A stretch of DNA of 64,000 nucleotides. Source: Physcomitrium patens (lineage: Eukaryota > Streptophyta > Bryopsida > Funariales > Funariaceae). How positions within the stretch are numbered: the stretch's first letter is position 1; every line of letters begins with the position of its first letter. Of this stretch, positions 10,906 through 23,788 are shown piece after piece. The notes under the pieces are model-generated. The model did no database searches and was not told where the DNA came from. It saw only the letters and a list, made by a program, of their open reading frames with translations. The DNA is taken from assembly GCF_000002425.4 (NCBI RefSeq), contig NC_037253.1, forward strand, positions 16,508,407-16,572,406, in the 5' to 3' direction. Both the position numbers and the translations under genes were made by a program.

Positions 10906-13470
10906 ATGGCTATAGCGGGTACTGCTGCGGCCGGGGCCGTGACGACGACGGCGACGGTGGCTTCTGTAGGCTCGAGGAACGCTGTAGCTGGGAGTTGCAG
11001 CAGTAGCAGCAGGGGTGTAGCGGTACGAGCTTGGTCTTCGAGTAGATTTGTTGGTGTGAGAGCCTCCAACAACGATGTGTCGACGAAGACGGTGACGGGA
11101 GTGGTGTTTGAGCCCTTCAGTGAGGTGCAGGATCAGCTTGTGAAGGTTACCACGTCGCCACAATTAGACTCGTTGGCTCGTCAGCGCTTCTCAGCTTCTT
11201 GCGAGGCTGCCATCAATGAACAAATCAAGTAATGCTTCAACTTCTTTACTTCTTTACTTGAATTTCTTCTATCTGTCCGAGCAGTGCTTGGTTACCACGT
11301 ATTTAAGCCTCGTATTGTAGTGGTGACAATGCTCGAGCGCGGAACTAGGAGTCTTTTGGTCTTGGAATGAAATCTTCTGTTTAGATCATATAGATTGAGT
11401 ATCATAAAAAGCGTTGTCGTGTGGTCGTGTAATTCGGTTAAGTTCTGGTTATAGGTATTTTCAGTGTGTAGGGTAACTCTTAAGTTAATGTGGGCGTAGT
11501 TTATTAGAGGCGGAAGTGTTTGGGTCGGGTGTGTCGAGCTTTGGAGTGTTAATCGTGGGAGAAGATATTTTGCTCACTTTCATTGAGTTTTATTTTTCAG
11601 TCCTACTTCATAGTTCTCTTCCCTTAAGCGTGTGGAGTTTTCTGAAAGATCACGTTGATACTTCCACGAGCCACGGAACTATGTATGACTGAACGGCGTA
11701 CTGTTAGTTTCTGGTAGAGCGTAGTGAGCGTTTTGATTTATGGAGCTTGTTAGGTGCAGCGCCACACTAGCACTGAAGAAGTTTGGTCAACCTCGCGTAA
11801 TGTGTTACTGACATTGTACTTGACGTACTTTGTTTTTGCAGTGTGGAGTACAATGTTTCTTATGTTTATCACGCCCTATTTTGCTATTTCGACCGTGACA
11901 ATGTGGCTCTTCCAGGTCTTGCGCAGTAAGTATTGCTAAGCTACTCCCCTTTATGCTTCTTTTTCAGATATTAGATAGAGCAGTGGACTAACTGGTATAT
12001 TGCGGAAACGTTTGCAGGTACTTTAAAGCCGCTAGTGACGAAGAACGTGAACATGCTGAGAAATTGATGAGATACCAGGTATGATCTATGTGGGAAAAGT
12101 ATACTCTGACCTGCGGTCATATTTCTTTGATTCGCTTTGGATACCAGTGTTATCCATTCTTGTCTCGGTTTTAGACGTTGCTCTTCCATTACGGTCATAG
12201 TCTGGTCTGCAGTGTAGCATTTGAGGTCATGGTTGTTGTGAAGAATTGTGGTTCGGATGTTATCAGTGATGTATTACATGGTGGTGCGCATTTCAGAACC
12301 AGCGAGGAGGAAGAGTCAAGTTGCAATCTATTGTTTTACCTGAGATGGAATTTGACCATCCTGAAAAGGGAGATGCTCTTTATGGTAGTAAACTCTTTGA
12401 ATGACAGAATCATTTGTAGTATGTTTATTGTGAACTGCATTCTATCCTTTTTGCAACATTCGGATATCTAACCATGCTCGGTATGCTTTTCAGCTATGGA
12501 GTTGGCGCTTGCATTGGAGAAGTTGACTAACGAGAAGCTTTTGCAGTTGCACCAGGTAAATTACGCTTTCTTTTAAGGTCTCGTCACAAACTTTTAATTA
12601 GCGTTGCAGTGGTTTTTAGCTAGTATGTATCTGATGATCTTAAAAATTCCTCAGCATCGATATTTACCTTTAGTGAGAACTAGAATCAAATAGATTTTTT
12701 AACTACTTAAGCAAGTCGTGTTATATAGGTTGAATGCAGTCACTATGAGAATACTAACAGGTCTTTCTTGTGGATTGGACAGGCTGCCTCTGACGCCAAT
12801 GATCCCCAGATGACTGATTTTGTTGAAGGGGAGTTTCTCACAGACCAGGTATTGCCATTTGCACTTAATGCACAAAGTCACTGTGACCCAGAGCTTAACG
12901 ACATCGTGTTGTTATAAGATGGAGTGATTGTTAAGTTTTTGCGGTTGTAGTACTTAGTACGTGGTAAAAAGGTTGACGTGAGTAGTAGGGTTTTGGTAAT
13001 GTCTTCGGTTCTCTATCAACAGCCTTACTTATTTGTCTTTGTGACGATCTTTGATAATTTAATAGCGAACCTATAAGATAGAAGCTACATACCTTTTGTT
13101 ATGCCTTTTAGGAGCAGATTACATTATACAATATGATTTCTCCACTTTACTAATTTAGAGAATTTGGGTGATTAAAGGTTGAAGCAATCAAGAATGTGTC
13201 CGAATATGTGGCTCAGCTACGGAGAGTTGGGAAAGGGCTTGGTAAGATCTTCAAATCCGGTCATGTTTGTGATTATGATAGTAACTATACTTATGACAAT
13301 TCTAAATCAGTCTCATCTGTCTGTGATTGAACGTAAGTTAAGAGCTTTGTATTTTGTGTTCACCTACATCAGTGATGTCTTGGTAAACTCATTTCTGCTA
13401 TGTGTATACAGGTGTCTACCACTTCGACTTGCAACTACAGGAAGAACAAAATGGCGCTGCTGCAGCTTAA
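10906..13470 (+). CDS. FER: Plastid ferritin
   Basis: Ferritin forms a 24-subunit cage that oxidises and stores iron; plant ferritins act mainly in plastids. Eight exons can be joined in phase: 10906-11228, 11842-11925, 12018-12078, 12297-12384, 12494-12555, 12783-12848, 13178-13241 and 13412-13470, giving 268 residues. The first 60 or so residues are Ala/Ser/Thr/Arg-rich, as in a transit peptide. They are followed by the plant extension peptide ([13 protein letters not shown]) and then the four-helix bundle. Ferroxidase ligands are visible: Glu in [11 protein letters not shown], Glu and His in [10 protein letters not shown], Glu in [10 protein letters not shown] and Gln in LTDQVEAIKN. Seven introns is the layout known for plant ferritin genes. 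The start ATG is the first one after the leader. The C terminus ends in a short Ala tail. Confidence 0.97.
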
Positions 13471-14594
13471 GGATCGTTTACATTCATCTTTCCATTTTAT
13501 TAGTAGAAGTGAGATCTCATATAAAGATTACCTTGACATTGGATGGATCACACCAGGTCTACTTATTGTCCTTGGTACTCAACTTCAAGAATATATGTGA
13601 GGTTATGAGTAGAATTGCTTCTACTTGAACAGGTTAATGCAAGGATCCTATGGTAGCGCTCTTCACTGCACACATACAGGTTTTAGGCCTAGAATTGTGT
13701 TATTTGAACAAACCTTTTTATCCATTTTGGAGAGCAGAGGTACATGGGGAAAGAATATGTATTGCTTTCCTCCAATGAAGCGCACATGGTTTTTCTGCAT
13801 TGTGAAAACTTGGGTTAAAATTTAAAATTTTGTTACTCATCACAGGTGTACTTGTGATAATATTTGGTTATAGCTTCAAGCACACAATCTCATGTGTACA
13901 AAATCAGTGGTATTGCTTCCACATGACAGTGGCTGTAAAATTTTGCAATGAACCATCATGCTTTTTAATGGTTTTTTAACGAAATACCAGTCCACTAATT
14001 TCAACTTTTCTTAATGGCATCTCTTAACAATATTTTGAATAATTAACAGTAATTGATATACGACATCAAGAAAATTTGCTAACACTTGCTTGGAGCACAA
14101 ACCGGGTACAGTAGAACTTTACGAGAGCGGTTCTTGATAAGTTTATTTCACGAAATTACTGACTAACATATTAACATATGGCAACAATACATCCACTGCA
14201 TTATGTTAAGAGGTTTTGTTTTAGAAAAGGGTGTGCCCTACAACTAACTATTGTCTTATCTGATACATTTATAGTTTTGATAAGTTGTAAGGTACATTAG
14301 ATGTGGTGGAAAAAGGGGAGTATGTGAAATCTTCACCTTCATTTATCAATTTATTTTCACAATGATGTATTGATTAAGGAACATGCTCATTAGTGAGATT
14401 TGTTTTGTAATAAACAACTGTGTCCACAAATTTTGTGTTGTTGAGAATTTAGTAGGACTAACAAAGTCACTTGCTACAAGTGGAGGTTGAGGTAATGGCT
14501 TGCATCAAGTCTACTACTTTTATCTATGACACACTTGATTAATACATCATAGATGTTGTAAATAATTTTAATGTGAAGAAATTAACTAAAACAT

Positions 14595-14639
<45 letters not shown>

Positions 14640-15014
14640 TAATTTAGTAAGGTGTAATTAAATCTATAAATAAATAAATAAAAACATAAAATATCTTATT
14701 AAAAAATAAAGAAAAACAAATTGTAACATGGATGGTCTTTTCATAATTAATCCAAGATAATACCTATCAGTTATAACCACAAAATTTGTCACTATAACAA
14801 TAGTGTCAACACATTTATAATTGTGAATTTTACTAAGATATGCACTAAGTTAAATACAACTTAATATAAGCACCTTTTAATAATTCTTTAACTTTGAAAT
14901 TTATTTATTTTCAAATATTTCCTTGGGATAGCTAAAATATGTAATTTTAATATCAAAGTTATAATTTTCTAATAAGATTACATTTTAAAATGATAGCCTT
15001 TTAGAATATTATTG

Positions 15015-15049
<35 letters not shown>

Positions 15050-16595
15050 AACAAGAGTTTTACAAAACAATTATTAATTAAAAGTGAAAATTGAAATAAA
15101 AAAAGTCTCTTTGTAAAGTTCCAATCCACACAATTTTTGAAGCTAAAAACATGACAACCAAAAAACTCCTACCATTAAAGATGTGATTCAATTTCCAAAA
15201 GATCCAAGCAATTTATAATTTTTGTCATGGTATTACATTATTTTTTGTCAACTACTCAATAAAAAATATTTACATAACTTTTAATTTCTTTAAAGTTCTG
15301 TTTTGTATTTTTTTGGTTGAGACAATATATTTTTTAATTTGAATTTAAGTAAAATTAAGTTTTAAAATATTAGAGAGAGTTTCTAGTGAAGAGGTAAAGC
15401 CTCTGTGTACTTTGAATGAAGCTTTGAATATAAGGTGAATTTAAATTGGGATACCAAGATAGAAAAGCTAAAAATATAACATAGAAGGAAATATGAGACA
15501 AGAACCTTTTTGTAGAATAAGCTTAATTCCACATGTTTATCAGAAATTGAACATATTGAAAGCAATAATATACACAAGTAGCTCAAAAAGTTAGAAGCAA
15601 CAACACACAAGAGAATCTACAGTGAACAAGAGAGCAATTCATAGTCTTTTTATTTCCAAAGAAAAAAAACTATATGGATGTATAAAACCAAAAAAATAAT
15701 AATTGTGAGGACTCTAGGAGCCTCTTTGCTACAAGAGGATCTTTAAAGCTTCAACACTCATAGCAAAATAAAATCACAAAAATATAAAAATTACAAGGAA
15801 TATGTTTGGTAAGGACTTTCTACAATAAGACACTCCAATCTAAGAAAATCTAGGTTAACAAATTAATGGAAGACAAACCCTCATCCTTACATATTTAAAT
15901 GATAGCTATTTCAGAAAATTGTATTCATAAGTAGATGAGTCCACTCAAAGTGATGTTTTATCAAACTCAAAGTAATGTCTTTTGTTATATGGCACTATCC
16001 TAATATAGTATTATTAAATACTATAATAAATAATAAAATATAAAACTTACTTCTTCCTTCTAAATAGTATTTACTCATTGAAGTAATTGTAAATACAATT
16101 GTATTATTTACTTGTTTGGCCATTATACAATTTTAAAAGTCGTATTGATACCAGAATCACCATCGTTCATGTTTCCATATTATAAAATAGACAAAATTGG
16201 AAAAAAAAAAAAAGAAGCCTAAAAAAAATTCTATCTATTGTTATTTGAATTTTTCTAATACTTAATACAAGTTTGAATAAAAAATTATAATATAAATCTG
16301 AGAGCCCCTAACATGTGCTAATTTAAACCTTCAATCATTTTATTGAATTAGTATACATAATTATTATCAAAGCCCAAGGCAATCAAATTGGCAAACGAAA
16401 AGAAATGTCATCCAGCATTCAACCATGAAAATCCTAGGGTTCACATTTGTGTCGATTTACTAAAAAGCAAGTATAAATTTTCGCTGAGCAGGGTGTCGGA
16501 AAGATTCATCACTGAAGCTCAGAATTCACCAACACTCCCCGATTATATATATAAATATATATTAATAAATAAATCAAAAACCCACACCGTAGGAA
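13471..16595. other. Intergenic region between ferritin and the AAA-ATPase
   Basis: The first few hundred bases are probably ferritin 3' UTR. Beyond about 13.9 kb the sequence is AT-rich, with (AT)n tracts near 14596-14634 and 15017-15044. I see no gene, RNA gene or transposon protein. Both neighbouring genes end toward this region, so it is a convergent 3'-3' spacer. Confidence 0.6.
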
Positions 16596-18436
16596 TTAAA
16601 ATCGGGTGAGCCGCAATGATCTGGATGTTAATCTCTTCCCCCCAAGTAAACCTTGACGCTGTACCATGCTCTTGTAATCCAAATATATCTTCAACCAATT
16701 CGTTTGATTCTTGTGTTCCCTCACATTGCAGTGTATCTTTGTACATGGCTTCTCACCTGTTACTGCTGCTGCATTGGGATCTTGTTCCACAGCAGGCTCC
16801 ATTTTGTCCGATTCGTCGTCTTGTTCCGCTTCGTTGTCGCAACTATCCTTCACATCTGTGGGTTTAACCACCACAGCATCCCCTTCAACACCTCTGCGCT
16901 CCAGATCCGCTACTAATTTCCGAAGAGCTAAGTCGGTGTCATCCTTATTCTCAAACAGAATCTCGGTTACCTCGGCAGGGGTGATACATACAGACTGTTC
17001 ATGTAGAAATCTTTCTATCTGCTCAAACAACGGGTCACTCGACACTGATAAATAGTTCGAGGCGAGAACTTTGAAGATTTCGAAGTTGCAGAACGACATG
17101 TGGATGTGCATGTCCATGCGACCTGGTCTCAGCAAGGCCGGATCCAACTTCTCGATGTGGTTTGTGGTGAAGATTATTATGCGCTCGTTCCCGCAGCAGG
17201 ACCACAGCCCGTCGGTGAAATTTAAAAGCCCCGAGAGGGTAACTCTGCTGCCAGGAGATGATGTCGTTTGTTTGGATGATGTTGACTTCAGTTTTCCTGC
17301 TGGTTTTTCGAAGCGTGATCCTGTTAGGTCTAGTGAGCAATCTACGTCTTCTATGACAATTATTGACTTGCTCGTTGTGTTTGTTAGCAGAGCCTTGAGC
17401 ATGCTGTTATCGTATACCTGGTTGCAATGATGCAGATGTATGTTAGTTGCTTGAGCGTAATGTTGTCACACACCTTGTTTGAATCGTACCACAACATAAT
17501 TAGTGGCACTGGAACAAATACATACCTGTGTGAGCTCGAGGTCGTAAATGTTGTAGTGCAGGAGATTCGCCATAGCCGCAATCAAAGAGCTCTTGCCTGT
17601 GCCCGGAGGACCATACAAGAGATATCCTCTCTTCCACGCTCGTCCTACTCTCTTGAAATAAGCTTCTCCCTCCATGTATGCTATGATGTCCGTCATGAGG
17701 CGGTCCTTGGATTCAGGATCCATAGCCAATGTGTCGAACGTCGAAGGATGTTGAAATGTATGCGATTTCCAACGCTCGTGGCTGCAGCTGTAAAGGTACA
17801 GGTCGGTGAGCTGCAGCTTGTACTCTTTGGCGCTGCGTGAAACGTAGTCCATATAACGGGACATGACGAAGACTTTGTCTGTTTTCAGCATCTTCAAGGT
17901 GTACTTGTTCTCCTCTCTTTCACCTCCATTCGAACCTTTCATTTTCTCAGTGGTGAAAGTCCACGTCACTTTCACACCCTCGTAATGTTCGGACACAGTC
18001 TCACCTCCTGTCTCAAGCAAAACAGCAAACAAATAGTATAATGAACAGCCGAGACTCTTTTTGAACTTGCTGGAATCATGAACTGGACATTAGGGATTTT
18101 CATTCACGGGCGAGGTCTGTGACTGAAATCCGCACCTGCTAGCGTGTAGTTGATTTTCTTCGCAGATTCCTCCTGTGAAAGATACAAATCGTCAGCGTCC
18201 TTGATGAGCTGTTTAGATCGCAGGTGCATCTCCACTTGGCGGTAGAGATGGTTAGTGCGCCCCCTGCCATCTAATTCGTGGAAGTGAAATCGGCAGTAAG
18301 GGTCTGTACTCCACAGCTTCTTGATCAATTTGTGCATCCAAAGTTTCATGAAATGCTTCAGTTCCTGAGGCAGAAAGCCGCAGACAATCGTCGCCATCCC
18401 CATGAGGGACCATACGTACGTCACACCAGACATCAT
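16596..18436 (-). CDS. AAA-ATPase of the BCS1/AATP1 (At3g50940-like) family
   Basis: Three exons on the minus strand, 18436-18136, 18007-17526 and 17417-16596, join in phase to 534 residues. The order is a hydrophobic N-terminal anchor (GVTYVWSLMGMATIVCGFL), the plant AAA-associated domain (about residues 20-200), then the ATPase core: Walker A GPPGTGKSS near residue 240, Walker B IIVIEDVD in exon 3, and the second-region motif TTNHIEKLDPALLRPGRMD. These residues are intact, so it should hydrolyse ATP. Plant members sit in mitochondrial, ER or other membranes and respond to stress, senescence or pathogens; location here is inferred. The last 100 or so residues are an acidic, then basic, low-conservation tail. 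The start is one of two adjacent ATGs (18436 or 18433). Confidence 0.95.
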
Positions 18437-19160
18437 CGCGAGGTTGTCCTGCTACACTTCTCCTGAGGCTACAATTGCCAATTTCTGCGGACCTCGGCAA
18501 CCGCTGGAACTACAGCAAGCGAGCAACTGTTAACGGACTGCTCATTGTTAGCAGAACCATGTCCGCCTCGAATTATCGAATCAGGCGCTGTGAATGATCA
18601 TTGATGAGAATCTAACAGCTTACGGAAGTTAAATTTGCTAGCTACGACTAATCCCTCGAACAAACAAAACACAGCTCCCGCTCTGTACTACCAAAATAAA
18701 CGACCTCATTACCTCAACTTAAAACACGGCACTCGCATAAGAATGTCCGGAGCGCTGAAAGAATGACGTCTCAATCACATCTCTCTGCACCCGAGCGAAG
18801 ATCACTACAGGGAGCTACTACAACCAAGAAACAAAGCATCTAAAAAATTGGCAATTCCAGCAACTTTTCTGCCCGGTCTATCAACAGAAAACTCCCGACC
18901 TTCTCCTGCCACAATCCTGCACCGTGATGACAGCAGTTCCTGACCAACACCGATTCTCAAATCCCCCGGTGTTCTTTTGCGGTGCAGCAGTGGAATTTTA
19001 TCGTGTTATTCCTTTCTTCACATCGAAGAGAGAGCTGGCTTCGTTCACCGCATCGTTGGCCAGTTCAACGCCAAGTTTACTGTATCAACAACAGCATCTG
19101 CATCTGTAAGGAATGGTCCCTGTCTTCTTGTGCGTGATTATTGTGACTCGTAAATCCTTC

Positions 19161-19219
19161 CCTTGTCTTACCTTGCTTTGCTTTGCCTTGCCTTGCCTTG
19201 CCTTGCCTTACCTTGCCTT
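19161..19219. repeat. (CCTTG)n pentanucleotide repeat
   Basis: Imperfect tandem CCTTG/CTTTG units read directly, with Ala-Leu-Pro frames as a by-product. Confidence 0.85.
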
Positions 19220-20253
19220 TCTTGTCTGTACACACAGTGCGTCACCTGTCGGAGCCTACTTACTACCTCCGAACCTTCACAACTTCATACTCCTCATTAT
19301 TCATACTTTCATACGTATTCCCCTTTTGTTGTATCATTATACAGAAATGAATTTCACACGAACACGACCTCAAACTGTCTGTATTTCTGTGTGTCTTTGT
19401 GTGTGGTAGTATCCATTGCACCCAAACCAATGCTATGAGAGCTTAATTCAGTGGTGTTTTATGCACCATCGTGGATTAGATTTCGGTGCCATCGTGGATT
19501 AGATTGCAGCCTCGAGTTTCGAACCACGGCTTCTTCCTTTTATTGTTCTTTCATACCATTTTATATCATTATATATTGTGGCATATTGGTGGTTTGTTGA
19601 TTTCTGTGATCTGTCAGCGGAGCTAACAAGCATTTGATGAATGTATCTTTAAGAAGAAAAAGAGAGTGGAATTTTGTTGAATTATACTGGTTGAACAGAA
19701 TTGTGATGAAATGTTTGGTTGTGATTTATATAGTAAATGGACAAGTGAAGCTATTTTTTTAGAAAATATTATAAATCTGAAGTACAATATGATTATTCTT
19801 CGAATTTTTGTGATTACTAAATGCATAGAAATGAATTTCAGTGGTTATATGAACGAATTCATGACATCAACGAATTTTGCACATGGCTCACACGGACGCT
19901 TGATTAAAATTTGTAACTTTATTGGGATACATGTGGTGGGATGGTATTCTGTTTCGAATTTTAATGTACATAATAAATGGGTGGAATACGTCCAATTAAT
20001 AAATAAATTAAAAGGTTCATTTGACCATCAGAACAAGAGAGATCAAATTTGTTCAACTAATCCCCCAACAAAGACTTTTTATCCACATGAAGTAAATAGT
20101 GGGGAAGGTGGGGGAGGAGGTTGGTCATCCACCCACCCAGCCATTCATCTATTCATTCATTCATGCCTTCTTTCCAACACTCAATATTGGTATGGAATAA
20201 AATGAAATAAAATAAGCATTGGCTACCTCAACTTTGTCATCCTTCTGACATGA

Positions 20254-20271
20254 GGGGGGGGGGGGGGGGGG
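20254..20271. repeat. G18 homopolymer
   Basis: Eighteen consecutive G bases on the plus strand, able in principle to form a G-quadruplex. Length may be affected by sequencing or assembly slippage. Confidence 0.85.
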
Positions 20272-21181
20272 CAGCTCCAACTCCTACTTGTGTAGCTGGG
20301 CTTGCTCATCATGCTTGATGTTCCCACACTACCAAGCTAGCCCTAAATATCCACACAGCTAGCTTCACCCTGCCCTTTGTTACCTTAATAATCTCCATCT
20401 CCTAAACAATTAAATAACAAACATATGTAAATATGTTGTGCCTATCAAAATATTACTTACATTATTATACACGGTTACTCATTGTAATATCAATCATTTA
20501 AATCAGTATTTAACCTAAATACATGGTTCAAGTAGTAAATAATTTATTACTTTTCAAATGGGAATTATTGGACTCCTACCTAGTTGCTAAGTAACACACA
20601 AATTATTAGACAAGAAGAAATGCGACAACATAGAGAATTATTTTAAATGGTCAACATTAAATCCAAGATGGAAAATTCATAACCATTTACTAAACACCCA
20701 CAATACATCCATCCTGTACATCGCTCGAAATTCATCCATGCGATAGTTTTCGTCGACGAAGGTCGGACTCAAGCAGAGGAGCAGTTAGTTCGGAGACTTG
20801 GATGGAGGTTTGAATTTCAGGGGTTTAGGGTTTAAGGATCACTCAACAGCTTCCTTGACCAGATTTCGGGTTTTAGAATGGCAGGAGTTTCTATCTCGGA
20901 GTGCAAGGAATACCTTGTTGCAGCTTTCCGAGCTGATAATTTGTGCAGATTGGCATCCTTAGGTGTGTCGCTGGTTTCTTTGTGCGTCCTTCGTTCAGGG
21001 TTTTCATTTTTGATTTCTCGCGAACGCATATGTTCTTTCTGGGATTAAGTGCAGTAGTGGCTTTTATTCACCACTTTGTCATGATCAATCCGACGATTCG
21101 ACGGTAATTGTAGATTGCGGAGAGGAGTTTCGGAGCTGGTTGAGCGCGTAAGACCTGCGAGCGCACCTCCGTCACGAAATC

Positions 21182-23788
21182 ATGATGCTGCGGAGGCGTG
21201 GAGTGAGCTCAATAGTGAGAGCCGTAGATGCGTCGTGGCGCTGGAGATGCGCACAGATTCAGTCGTTTCAAAGTATTGAATCTTCCAATACAGCTTCTGA
21301 TGAACGTGCTTTACAACGCCACATTCATGGGAGGAGTGTCTCGAATTTCTCTACAGTTGGAGAGCCTTGTCTGATAGCTGCTCCAGAGGTACCGTCCGTG
21401 TGGCGAACATTCCTTGCCAGTGGTCAGGTTTTCCAAGAAGAAGTGGTAGTGGGGGAAGTGAAGGTGAGTTTTGAGACCGGGAAGCTAGCCCGGTTTGCAG
21501 CAGGGGCTGTCGTGGTAAGAGTTGGCGAGACGAAAGTGCTGGTTACAGTGGTGGCCGACCACAAGCTGGATGCAGGCAAGGACTTTCTGTCCTTACAGGT
21601 GGAATACCGCGAGAAGCAATATGCTCAAGGGAAAATTTCGGCCACATTTATGCGGCGTGAAGGCGCGCCTAAAGAAAGAGAACTTCTGTGTGGCCGCCTT
21701 ATAGACAGGTCGGTTCGACCACTTTTTCCTCGGAGTTTTTTCTATGATTCTCAGATTATAGCCAATGTGCTATGCTCGGACGGTGAGCAGGATCCTGATG
21801 TCCTTGCTGTTAATGCAGCCTCAGCAGCCCTTATGCTCTCAGATATTCCCTGGAAAGGTCCAATTGGTTGCGTGCGGATTGGTAGGGTGAAGGGGAAGTT
21901 CATCGTTAACCCCAACATGGATGAGTTGAGTGTGAGTGACTTGAATCTGGTATATGCATGCACGACAGAGAAAACGGTGATGATCGAGACGCAGGCTCGT
22001 GAGATCACAAATCAGGATTACATAGCTGCTCTACATCTGGCACATGCCGAAACTACTAAGTTGATCCCTCCGCAGCTGGAATTGGCTGCTAAAGTGGCAG
22101 TGCATAAGCGGCCTCTGCCAGTGCTTAATGTTCCACCTGAAGTGTTAGAGAAGGTCAGGTCTCTGGCTGAGGTTGCTATCGAGCCTGTGATGGGCAATCC
22201 TCTATTTGGCAAATTTGAGCGTTGTCAAACTCTAGGCAAGATAGAAGAGGATGTGAGGAATGTATTAGTTGCTGAAAGCGACGAAGTATCCGTAAAGCTT
22301 TTGCCCTATGCATTTGATGCAGTGAAAAAGGAGGTGATGCGGCGAAACATCTTCGACAAAGGCATAAGGGTGGATGGGCGAGGCCTTAATCAGGTGCGTG
22401 AATTGCAGTGCGATGCTGGGACGTACCCGTCCCTCCATGGCTCCTCGTTATTCTCCAGGGGTAACACTCAGGTTCTGTGCACAGTCACCATGGGTACACC
22501 TGACGATGCCCAACGTTTAGACTCTCTTGTCGGAGTCGACCGGAAGAGATTTATGGTTCATTATAGTTTCCCTCCATTTTCCATCAATGAGGTAGGGCGT
22601 ACAGTTGGTCTAAACCGACGAGAAGTTGGGCATGGTACACTGGCAGAGAAGGCATTGGTTGCGTTGCTTCCTCCAGAAGAGGATTTCCCTTACAGTGTTC
22701 GTGTCACCTCAGAGTGTTTGGCATCAGATGGGTCATCTTCCATGGCTACGGTTTGTGGTGGTAGTCTGGCATTGATGGATGCAGGTATTCATTTACGTTC
22801 ACATGTTGGTGCTGTCTCGGTAGGGCTGGTGAGCGTCAGTGATCCAGCAACGGGGCGTGTAACCGACTACCGAATTCTTACTGATATCTTAGGGTTAGAA
22901 GATCACCTTGGTGATATGGATTTCAAAATAGCTGGAACCAAGAAAGGTGTCACAGCCGTCCAGCTTGATATAAAACCTGCGGGCATCCCATTGCACATTC
23001 TGTGTGAGGCGCTGGAGCCTGCATTAGTCGGCCTCAGGGCTCAAACATTAAGAATATCCAGGTATCTAGGAATGCTCGTCTTACTGTGCTAGTCGTTGTC
23101 ACATTGTGCCTTTCATTAACACTTCCTCATTCCTGGTTCTTCGCCTTCTAAGTGTTCTTCTGCGCAGAGGGCCGTGATTTGAGAATTGTACTGAGTTTGG
23201 TATTTGAAGGATAAATTATTGGTGGTAATGGTGGTACAGATGTTAATATGAATGTGATTTGTGACTTACTACTTGCACGTTTTGTTCATGTTTGCACATC
23301 ATTACCGAATCATCCCATGGATGTGTCTTAACGTGATTTTGTGCCTGGAACAGAGAGTTACTGATGCACGGATAAGTGTATCGGGAGATGGAGTAGTGAC
23401 AATTTTTGCCAGGGATCAGGCTTCGTTTGACCAGGCAAAGCAAATGGTTGAAGCATCAGTAGGGAAGGAAGTGGAAGTGAGAGGCACCTATTTAGCTCGA
23501 GTAGTTGCGATCAAGGACTTTGGAGCATTTATGGAACTCAATGGAGGTTATCAGGGCCTGCTTCATATCTCAGAAATTGCACATGAGCGTATCGAACGTA
23601 TATCTGATTATCTTGTCATTGGGCAAGAGCTTTCTGTTGTCTGTATCGGCCGTGATCTTCGTGGCAATCTGAAGCTGTCGCGGAAAATGACTTTACCGCC
23701 CCCTATGCCAGGAGCTACCCAATTACCAGTCCCTTTAGTCACATCCCCAAGTGCACACGTTTCTAAATTTAAGCAGAATTTGACCTAG
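21182..23788 (+). CDS. PNP: Polynucleotide phosphorylase, organellar
   Basis: PNPase degrades RNA 3'-5' with phosphate and can add tails; in plants it acts in mitochondria and plastids. Two exons, 21182-23061 and 23356-23788, give 770 residues in phase, using the CAG|GTATCT donor and the CAGAG|AGTT acceptor. The first 65 residues are Arg/Ser-rich and fit a targeting peptide, probably mitochondrial. Then follow RNase PH core 1 (about 75-215), an all-helical linker, RNase PH core 2 (about 390-620) with the active-site stretches SDGSSSMATVCGG and LEDHLGDMDFK, a shortened KH-like stretch (about 627-660) and an S1 domain (about 665-740, ending KLSRKM). The KH part lacks its first half and the GXXG loop, and no exon for it is visible in the 294-bp intron. 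An 1880-nt intronless first exon is also unusual for a plant PNPase gene. Confidence 0.94.

Larger units (their letters stand above)
18437..21181. promoter_or_regulatory. Divergent intergenic region between the AAA-ATPase and PNPase
   Basis: About 2.7 kb between two genes transcribed away from each other, so it must hold both promoters. The parts near each gene are GC-balanced and the centre (about 19.6-20.7 kb) is AT-rich. It contains a (CTTGC)n pentanucleotide repeat (about 19161-19219) and an 18-base G run (20254-20271). An open frame of 164 codons at 19711-20205 looks non-coding. No TATA box can be chosen with confidence. Confidence 0.5.

Noticed and set aside
11661..11680. CACGAGCC sequence resembling the plant ferritin iron-response element (IDRS)
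   Set aside because: It lies inside intron 1, only part of the element matches, and one short match can occur by chance.
19711..20205. 164-codon plus-strand frame
   Set aside because: Ile/Asn/Phe-rich from AT-rich DNA, ends in a Gly-Ser-Ile-His low-complexity tract, no family resemblance.
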